Below, piece by piece: positions 55,911 through 64,000 of a stretch of DNA of 64,000 nucleotides. The position numbers were made by a program, and so were the translations under genes. The stretch's first letter is position 1. Every line of letters begins with the position of its first letter. The DNA lies in contig JANAVB010031417.1 of NCBI GenBank assembly GCA_029216955.1, forward strand, positions 21,587,938 to 21,651,937, read 5' to 3'. The DNA comes from Iris pallida. Lineage: Eukaryota > Streptophyta > Magnoliopsida > Asparagales > Iridaceae. Below the pieces are notes generated by a model. The model was not told the origin of the DNA and searched no databases. It saw nothing but the letters and a program-made list of their open reading frames with translations.

Positions 55911-58727
55911 TATAACGCTCCAGTCCCAAAATACATAGAACCAAGTACGTGAACATGCCAGCTGCACATATACGAAGAATACTCCAATATATAGAATCCT
56001 CGCATATGCACATAAGCTATAAATAAATAATCATAGGCCAGAATAACATATCTAATCTTATCACAGCTCAACACAGAAGATAATGAAGTCCAAATAAATA
56101 AACAAGAGTATCAAAAGATAGCTGGGTGAACATACTCACTCCAAACAGCTATGAAAATAGTCTCACAAGATCGGAGTTCGACCTCCGTAAAATTAAAAAA
56201 AAGATGTAAAATAATGTCTACAACTGTCTCAGATAAGAAATAGACTAGGAATCATAAGGCACTGCCTCATCATCAATGTAGGATAGCTCCAATGCCGCTC
56301 CGTACTCCTATGGAAACTCGTCTTAACCTGGAGAGATAACCAGGTCCTCAGGGGACATAGCAGGATATAAGAAAACACCATTCCATAATAAACTATGATA
56401 ATATAATAAGAGAAAAAGGTATGCATGCAATCGGGTTCCTGACCATTCTATTGTGAACATGCAGTTGAGATACAATCCTTCGACGCATGAGCCCTGGCTG
56501 AAAATAGGATCGGCATAGTTCCCATAGAGGGTACCAGGGGCCTACGTCCATAACGCTCGGGAAGCATCAGAGGGCACCATGTGCAAGGGGCTACGTCCAT
56601 AACGCTCTGGGAAACGTCAGAGGGCGCCTGGAGCCTGCGTCTCCGGTGGAGCGTACAGGTAATCATGGAAGTGTAAAGAAGCCCATACGTCAGGTATTAT
56701 TCTCCCCACCCAATGCCTAATATCATCATCTCCATGACTGATATGAACCTCTAATAACTGCCAAGTCTTCTAATCATGCAATACTATTGGCAGTTACTCC
56801 TATCCGTCGCACGCTCCATACGCATCGGTGGCCAGCCAACTGCGCAGAAACGTATCCTATATGTGACACACATCACATGATACAACAAGTGTCAAGGCCA
56901 TATGAGATATACCAATACCTCAACATCAGTGGGTGTTCAATAAACTAAGTCAATGCAAGAGAATAAATAAAGCAAGAAAACGACCGATAGAATCGCTTGC
57001 ACCCAAGTGTGACTTGGACGCACAGTTTAAATATCACAAAACAATGCTGAAAATAACAACTGAAAATAAAAATATAATAATCACAGACTAGGGTAGCAAG
57101 GTATCTTGCCTGGTGGTGAAAAGTGGCAAGTCCAAGAGTAGCAAGTGTCAGCACCAAAACTCACAAATCACAGATGACTCCAAATGCTGAAACAAACATC
57201 AAAAATGATCTCGGTGAAGAAGATATACCTAGGAAATGTCTGTCCAAAAATCAAATTCTGGAACAGGAGCAAAATCGTAATTTTGGATCAAAACGATGTC
57301 CGCCGTTGGACCCGCTTTGCACCGAAATGCGTGCCAAAGTCTACGGTCTCTAAAGTCGTCAAACTATATGTCTATGGGTTCAGTTTGAGGAGAGAAACTC
57401 AACGGTATGTCCAGTTTTGGATTTCGAGGAGTCGTGTACAAAATCGCCCGTTTGAGTGGGTCGCGGGCCCTCCAAAATGGGTTCCGATTCGACCTTCTCA
57501 GAATCGAACCAAACTTGGCATGCAGGACCAGAATTTTGATCCGAACCTGTTGGCGCAAGTTTCGTCTTGAATCGACGACTGTACACGAAGTTAGGGACAA
57601 GTTTGCAAAACGCCGATACGGGGGTATTTTGACGGATACGCGTTGATTTCGTCGCACACACGCAACAAAATCGAGTCCCGTCAGTTCCCACACGTCGGTA
57701 ACATCCATATGCGCCTTTCGATGCGTATAGTGCATGACCACGTCGCCCTGTTTGTCGGGGCGTACGTCGTATCGGAGAAAATTTTACTGAAATTACTATT
57801 TTGAAAGCAGTTTTTCGCGCAACTTTAACACGAACTTAATTCATGCACAGAATTCTAAATACCGATCTACCAGTTACGTTTCAATCGTGGTTATCTTGTC
57901 TTTACCTGTGTTTAATTATTTTTGCAAAACAGTCGAGGGATCGCCAAGAATTTGGCTTCCAAATATGGGTTTGGGACTACCCTGAAACTGTTCTGTCTCG
58001 ACAGTTTTTCGGGAAGTTTGGGTTCGAATACTGAGCGATATATGGGGTTTTGCTCGATTCTACCAGAAAGGGTTTTGAGAGGGTTATATCTACTACGCAC
58101 AGCATTCGATAGATCAAATTTTCGTTGAACACAAACAAAGAAAATCGGATTCGAAAGTGGGTACCTGAGTTCTGAACCAAACAGAGTATTCTCTGTTTAT
58201 CTGTCGACTCCGAGCAATCCCGATGTCGTCGACGGCGAGTAGGCGGCCGACGGTGAACACGGGGTATGGGGGAAAGGTTGGCAGCCTTGGGGTCGAGATG
58301 TATTTGCTAACGAGAGGGGTTAGGGTTCGGCTTGAGCGGAAATATATATACAGCCACTAATATTATTACTAATAGGAGTTGGGCTCGGGTTGTAAGTATC
58401 CCCATAGCAGCTATTGCTGCTGAGTTCCAAACATGGGGGTGTGGGTCGAGCCCACCCCTATAGCTGCTGGTGCTAGTAAATGGGACTTTGGATTTGTGGG
58501 GGTTCGGGTGAGGTGGACCGCCCACGTGGGTTGGTCCCCTCCCCCCATATATCTTTTTTTTTAATAATTGAAAACTATATTTATTAACTATAAAAATATA
58601 TAGCATAATCATATATTTACTATATATCTATAATTACGAATATACCAATTACCACATAAATTCCAAATAATATCGAAAAGTTATTTCTAAAAACACTAAA
58701 ATAATTAGAAAATATTGGGGTTTTACA
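55911..58727 (-). repeat. G4 5' LTR
   Basis: Collinear partner of 48088-50906 with scattered transitions. Its acidic frame after the acceptor-like site carries extra stops relative to the other copy. Donor-like CTCAG/GTACCC at about 58164 (minus). Confidence 0.88.
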
Positions 58728-59259
58728 AAACCCGACAGCTTCTCGAACTCCACTAAAACCTGTAATAAGGATGTTATGCTTTTCTCTGATGGTTCTAAAA
58801 AAACCAGAAGATTATCTGCGTAAATTAAATGGGAGATACTAGGTTGTATGCGACGATACAACGGGTTATGCATTTCCTGTGGACCGTCACATCCATCAAA
58901 CAGGTAAAATACTCTATCACGACTGTGAATAAGTAGGGGGAAAGAGGATCTTCCTGTCGTAAACCTCTATTGCTGTCGAAAAATCCGTTAGGTTGGCCGT
59001 TGATGATTACTGAGAAGGAAGGCGTGGATATACATTCTTCTATGCGATCGATCCACCACCTTTCGAATCCCATACATTTCAGCATTTAACACACAAATTT
59101 CCTGTTCACCATGTCATAAGCTTTTCGCAGGTCCATCTTTATGCAACCTTTCTTCCCCCCTAATTTGTTAAAATCGCGAACCATCTCATGTGCAAGGAGG
59201 CAATTTTCCATAATCGTGCATCCTTTGATGAAAGCCGCCTGATTAGTTGATATAAGTCC
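58728..59259 (-). pseudogene. LINE ORF2, RT catalytic half
   Basis: Reading on the minus strand from 59259: GLISTNQAAFIKG, KGCIKMDLRKAYDMVNR (catalytic Asp of motif A present), a stop before MLKCMGFERWW, then GLRQEDPLSPYLF (Glu for the usual Gly) and HLIYADNLLVF, where the catalytic YADD is YADN (GAT GAT to GAT AAT). A frameshift lies near 58870. Ends at LSGF where G4 is inserted. Confidence 0.85.
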
Positions 59260-60065
59260 CTACATAATCTCCTGCATCCTGTTACACATAATGTGAGTAA
59301 TAACTTTATAAACAAAATTGCAACAGGCTATAGGTCTGAAGTCGCCCAATTCCGTAGCTCCTTCCTTCTTTGGAATAAGGGAGAGAAAAGTATGGTTCAG
59401 TTGGCGTAGTAGACGCCCCGACTCGAAGAAATCATCCACTACTTGAAAGAGCAAATCCTTCATTTGGAGCCAGTGTTGTTTATAGAACGCCGCATTGAAT
59501 CCATCTGGACCTGGCGATTTATTGGAATCAGCATTCTTGACCACCTGCTCTATTTCTTCCATGGATACTCTCCTGCGAAGCTCCGCATTACCCTCCTTAG
59601 TAACAATCCGCTTGCATATGAGGTCCGGGAACTCCTCCATATATCCGGTCTGGTTGTAAAGATTCCTGTAGAACAAAATAGCCTCCTCTTGCATACGGGA
59701 ATCTTGAGTAATAGAATTACCTTCAGCGTCAATAAGACGCGTAATATTATTCCTGTGTTGTCGTGCTCTGATGGTGGCGTAGAAAAATTTAGTACAACGA
59801 TCCCCGTCCGTGAGCCAAGAACATTTGGCCCGTTGCTTCAACCGAATCTCCTCTTGGAATCGAAGTTGACGAATTTCTTCCTGAAGCTTCACTTCTTTCG
59901 ATGTCAGTTCTGTATCAAATGGCGTTAATTGAAGGCGTTCTTGTATTTGCTGCAAAAGCTTCTCTTTGTCTACAAGATATTGAACAGGTCTGTTCATGTT
60001 CCATCTTCGGATGTCATATTTAACCTGTTTGAGCAGACGAGTAATACGAAATTGTGGATTGTCGC
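59260..60065 (-). pseudogene. LINE ORF2, RT N-terminal part
   Basis: An open frame on the minus strand that enters from the G5 junction (FRITRLLKQVKYDIRRW upstream of the Met at 59997). It contains SWLTDGDRCTKFFYA, the SPGPDGF motif and LIPKKEGA followed by DFRPIACCN, diagnostic of L1-type RT. It ends at a TAG where IMPGLIS-like sequence is usual. The endonuclease part is not in the window. Confidence 0.88.
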
Positions 60066-61082
60066 TGTAACACCCAGTTTTTCAAATGAGGGTAATTTTA
60101 AAATTTCATGTTTATAATTATTTTAATAATGATATTTAATTCATGATATGATTTTTGGTGATTTTAAATTATTTTAAAATTATTTAAATCAATGACTTGT
60201 GGTTTTGACGTTTTGCTAGTGAAACCCTAGAGACTGTTTGACCTAGAGCCTAACCATGTGATTATGATATTTTAATATCATTTCTGGCCTAAGAATATTT
60301 TGCATTTGACCTCTTTGAATTATTCTGATATTTATTTTATTATTTATGATATTATTTTTGGTTTATTTGAGTCAGGTTCGAATTTCATCTCAATCCGACT
60401 TGTAACGGGGACCCGGGGTAACTTACACTCTAGTTGGACCCATGCATTAGTTAGCCATGGCCCACATTTTAATTAATCATATTAGAAAGATTAGTCATAT
60501 TCCTAATTATTAGGTTAACCATTTAGAGTTTTTTATATTGACCTTTTTACCCCCAAATCCTAACCAAAAATTGTTTTAAACACTTGTAACTAAGGGAGGG
60601 GCAAACTTATAATATTCAATGAGGGGGGGATATAACCATTGTGGCCGGCCATAATAGGACTCCCATCTCATTTCTTTTCTTTGAGAAGTCTTCTTCCCCA
60701 AGTGCTCTCAAGCTCTTCCAAGGAAGAAGCCTTTCTCCTTGGATTTTCTCTCCTTTAGGTAATATTTCCTTCTCTTTTATTTCTCCATTTTGCATTTAGG
60801 AAGGTTTTAACCATAAAAATGACCCCCATTATTGTGTCTCTATTTTGTGTCCTCTTGTGTCCATTATGTGTCCTTTAGGGATTTTTATTGTATTATTGTT
60901 GTGTCTTGTGTTCATGGGAAAAACCCCCAAACTTGGACACACTTTATATTTAAAATATTAATTAAATGAATTAATTTATATTAAATCTCATATTTGAATA
61001 TGTAGAGATGTGTTCTTGAGTACTTTATATTTCATTCATGTATCTCTTATAGATGTGTTCATGTTACATATATAGATTTGTG

Positions 61083-61209
<127 letters not shown>

Positions 61210-62580
61210 AATGAGAGTGTATCTATATTTATATATGTAATAAATGGTTCATGATGATTATATAATCAAGTTTGTGAGTGTGGTTCCTCATATTATTATT
61301 GTCATTATTGTTGTGGATAATTAGGATATATATTGTGCATTCTTTTGGCTCAAACTATCTAAATCCGTCATGATTTTTATCCACGTTTTTAATTTCAGCC
61401 CTAACTTAGAAATGTCATAACTTCTAGCTCAAAGCTCGGTTTAATCTCCTGTTTTTTTAAAAGAAGCGTATTGAAGTTAGATTTCCAAAAACATATATTA
61501 ATAGGCCTAATTCTTTCTGTAACTTTCTGGAGAATTATTTGAGTGTCAGCTGTATGAAAGACAAACGCGTTCTCGGTGTTTTCGCGATTCCGGGAGTTTC
61601 CGGAAACGAAAACGCGATCCATTTGAAGTTTCGGAAAGCTAACACATAGATCTATAACATACTTTAATCCTAGATTTTAATTCATGCTGAGATGGTACAG
61701 TATTGATTATTAGTAGGAGTTACTATTCGGCATATGCATTTTGTGCACCCTTGTGTGTAATATAATGTTCTATTTGATTTTAACCCATGTTAATGTATAT
61801 ACATTATGTAATTAAATAGAGAATGCAAGCATGAGTAAATGGTTAAATAAATTATGTATAAGGTATAAGTATCCTATCTAATGTAAGCATGTATAAGTAT
61901 GGCTTGTAATGAATATGTAGGTTCCATAGTATGTAATGTATTGTGCATATAGTAGTGCAAGAGAATAAATGAATGATGAATGAATGCAAGCATGAATGTA
62001 ATGTAATAATAGATGTAATATATGTAATATACAAGTTAATGAGATGTAATGTTCTATGTTAACACAAATCCTATATTACCTCATGTACCCCTTACACTAT
62101 GTTGACACTATCACACTTGACACTTTGTTCACTTACACTTTGATACTCTTTGATATGTATACACTATGTATGTCCATTTAACCCTCACTTGCTCATTTGC
62201 CATGTTCACATACACACACATAGCCTCTTAAATAAGTATTTATGAATATAGTTAACTTAGCTATGTATGTATATTATATATATGGTAGCATATTGTATTG
62301 TAATATATAAGTTTATATAGCCATTAAAATACCATGATTATAGACCTAATGTTGAATACCAATATATGCATGTGTATATATGTGTAGACATATATAGCTT
62401 AAAGTAATAGATTACCTAGTGTATATCCAATGTGAATTCTTGCCTATTTGAGTATTGAATAATTGCATGCTATATAGAGTTGGATGTATGTTGGCTTTTA
62501 TAGCCTTGTATTGATGTGTGCTTGCTAGGATAGTCTTGGTTAGGCCTAGTAAGACTTGCTGGGTTAGGACATGACCTAGT

Positions 62581-62642
62581 TTGACCTAGTTTGACTAGTG
62601 CAGTTGACCATGACCAAGGATTGACTTTGGCCTAGTTTGACC
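62581..62642 (+). promoter_or_regulatory. W-box array in the G5 LTR
   Basis: Five TTGAC cores (62581, 62591, about 62604, 62621, about 62637) plus related TGACC words. Collinear with the eight-core arrays of G1, although the surrounding sequence has diverged. Confidence 0.55.
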
Positions 62643-63826
62643 TAGATTCATGTATAATGCATTATAGTGCTTTATATTACCCTTCTGGACATGTTGTGAC
62701 TTGTGCTATTCTAATTAGGAGCCAGACACCTCTCCTCGGACAGTATCTTTACCTTGGACATTCAGATATCAGGCGAATACATTCTCTGATCATTTCATAT
62801 CATGTTTAGAATTATTTTCCTGCTTTAAATTACTTTACTTGATACTGCCATGTTGGTCACATGGATTGGTACTATATGGATCTTTTTATGAGATTTTATC
62901 CCCTTCGGGAGCATCGGATACTGCATGTTTTGTGCGTTTCACGAATCATCACGTATCTCTATGCTTCCTCTGATTCACGAATCGCTTGTGACACATGTAC
63001 TCTCATGTTCACAGAGCCATCATGAATCACCTTCACGTATCACTCATTTTATGAGCCATGTGAAGTTTTACGAATTTTAACATAACTTGAACAGATCCTT
63101 GTGTATTGATTGGGGATGGGGGAGTAGAAATTGACATGTGAATATTATCCAAGTAGCTGTAGTCATGAATCACTCTCTTAGCTGTAGTCATGAATCTCCT
63201 ATGCCATTCACATGTTTATATTTTACTCTGACTCACTAGTCACTGTTAGTTCTCTATGTATAGTAGATATTTCTATTACAGTTCTCTTTCTCTGTTTACA
63301 TACTGTATTTCCTTCAGATCCTGTATCTTACTTTACTGCATTATTATATTTTCTAACCTGCTATGATCTGTTGAGATGTACTGTGCTCGCTCCAGTCCTG
63401 ACTGGACCCGTTGATAAATTTTACAGATAGCCTGGAGGTTGCCTGCTAGCCTAGAGGAGACAGTAGAGGTTGCATAGATAGCTAGGGTTTTTGCTTATAG
63501 TTTATTTTCAGTCATCTTGAGTTGTATTTATGGATTACTGTATTTGATTTTTGAGATGTATTCTGAGTTTGTATCTTAGACACTTAGACTTATATCTGTT
63601 GTATCTCTTTTCGATTTCATGTTTTATCTATCTTCCTTTATGCTCTACCTTAGATGTGATTGAGTTTACATTCTGCTATGTCACCCCCATTCGGAGAGTA
63701 TAAACTGTTTAGTCTTATACTGTTAGATGCATTGAGACCTAGGACAGCGTTCTACCGCCGACACGGCGGCGTAGGCTGGGCGTTGTTACGTTTTCGTGCC
63801 CTAACTCTAGGGTGCGGGTCGTGACA

Positions 63827-64000
63827 CGTTTTTAGTGGTGGCCCATGCAGGTCGAGATTCGCATTAGTGCAATTTTGTAGTAGCGCAACGACTTAGTTGT
63901 ACTACTACGAGCCTGCTATAGGATATATAAATTAAGATATTAGGATGAGAGGATACTCAATCACTGTTAGAATTCCTTGAGAGATTCCTGGGATGACCCT
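63827..64000 (+). other. G5 primer-binding site, hairpin and start of interior
   Basis: CGTTTTTAG, then TGGTGGCCCATGCAGG. At 63877-63908 an inverted repeat GTAGTAG/CTACTAC with an 18-nt loop precedes GAGCCTGC, in the same position as hairpins in G1 and G2. The window ends in sequence homologous to the G1 interior. Confidence 0.65.

Larger units (their letters stand above)
48088..58727 (-). mobile_element. G4: Ty3/gypsy chromodomain element, structurally complete
   Basis: LTRs 48088-50906 and 55911-58727 (2.8 kb), PBS, gag, protease, RT, RNase H, integrase, chromodomain and PPT in gypsy order on the minus strand. TSD AAACA (48083-48087) versus AAACC (58728-58732), one mismatch; the LINE frame rejoins across it. 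Two LTR termini have lost the canonical base (TTTTATA at 50906, TATAAC at 55911). Several stops and a damaged RT site make it inactive. Lineage Tekay/Del-like by chromodomain and PPT type. Confidence 0.92.
46631..60065 (-). mobile_element. LINE (non-LTR retrotransposon), 5'-incomplete in the window
   Basis: Minus-strand ORF2 pieces at 58728-60065 (reverse transcriptase) and 46717-48087 (thumb region and zinc-binding C-terminus), split by G4. The 3' UTR is about 80 bp with AATAAA on the minus strand (about 46645) and an A/T-rich tail. The endonuclease domain would lie upstream of 60065, beyond G5 and outside the window. Plant LINE (L1-type) family from the RT and zf-RVT motifs. Confidence 0.85.

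Noticed and set aside
61852..63430. Short Cys/Ser/Tyr-rich frames in the G5 LTR
   Set aside because: AT-rich LTR sequence with no conserved motif.

Overview
The window is a block of nested transposable elements from a flowering-plant nuclear genome. I found no intact cellular gene. The plant assignment rests on Ty1/copia and Ty3/gypsy elements with plant-type primer sites (tRNA-iMet PBS at 1353), 3-4 kb LTRs typical of large plant genomes, AAACCCTAA telo-boxes, a Sirevirus-like copia, a plant-type LINE and a mini-Helitron. The species cannot be named from the sequence.

Nest 1 (1232-46327, +) is one Ty1/copia element, C1. It has 121-bp LTRs and a perfect TACAA target duplication, and its roughly 5.3 kb is spread over 45 kb because three elements landed in pol. 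(i) C2 (3730-12192, -; TSD TTTGA) is a non-autonomous Sirevirus-like copia. It keeps only the C-terminal part of gag, several polypurine tracts and palindrome-rich LTRs. (ii) G3 (12689-21565, -) is a gypsy derivative with 3.7 kb LTRs and only 1.3 kb between them; one LTR carries a 192-bp Helitron. (iii) G1 (23619-46086, +; TSD ATGTT) is a gypsy LARD-like element with 4 kb LTRs and a shortened gag. Its 3' LTR is split by G2 (35366-46005, +; TSD CAGCG), another LARD with 3.4 kb LTRs and no protein. The C1 gag-pol can be followed in order through the pieces 1942-3724, 12198-12688, 21566-23618 and 46087-46206.

Nest 2 (about 46630-60065, -) is a LINE whose ORF2 is split by G4 (48088-58727, -). G4 is a structurally complete but decayed gypsy element: gag with zinc knuckles, protease, RT, RNase H, integrase and chromodomain. 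The LINE's upstream part is cut by G5 (60066 to beyond the window end, +), a relative of G1 of which only the 5' LTR and the first 174 bp of the interior are visible.

How the parts relate: G4 encodes the only near-complete gypsy protein set here. G1, G2, G3 and G5 share its primer-binding site and, where it can be seen, its polypurine signal. They would therefore depend on proteins supplied by an autonomous relative. The most interesting signals are non-coding: (a) an internal block conserved in G1, G2 and G3 but absent from G4, read antisense to the element and containing a hairpin whose stem differs by compensating base changes; (b) LTRs laid out like a plant gene leader (telo-box, splice donor, 1.6-2.8 kb intron-like stretch, CTGAC branch site plus acceptor, short acidic reading frame); (c) W-box arrays in the G1 and G5 LTRs; (d) a conserved GC hairpin near the LTR 3' end, inside which G2 inserted.
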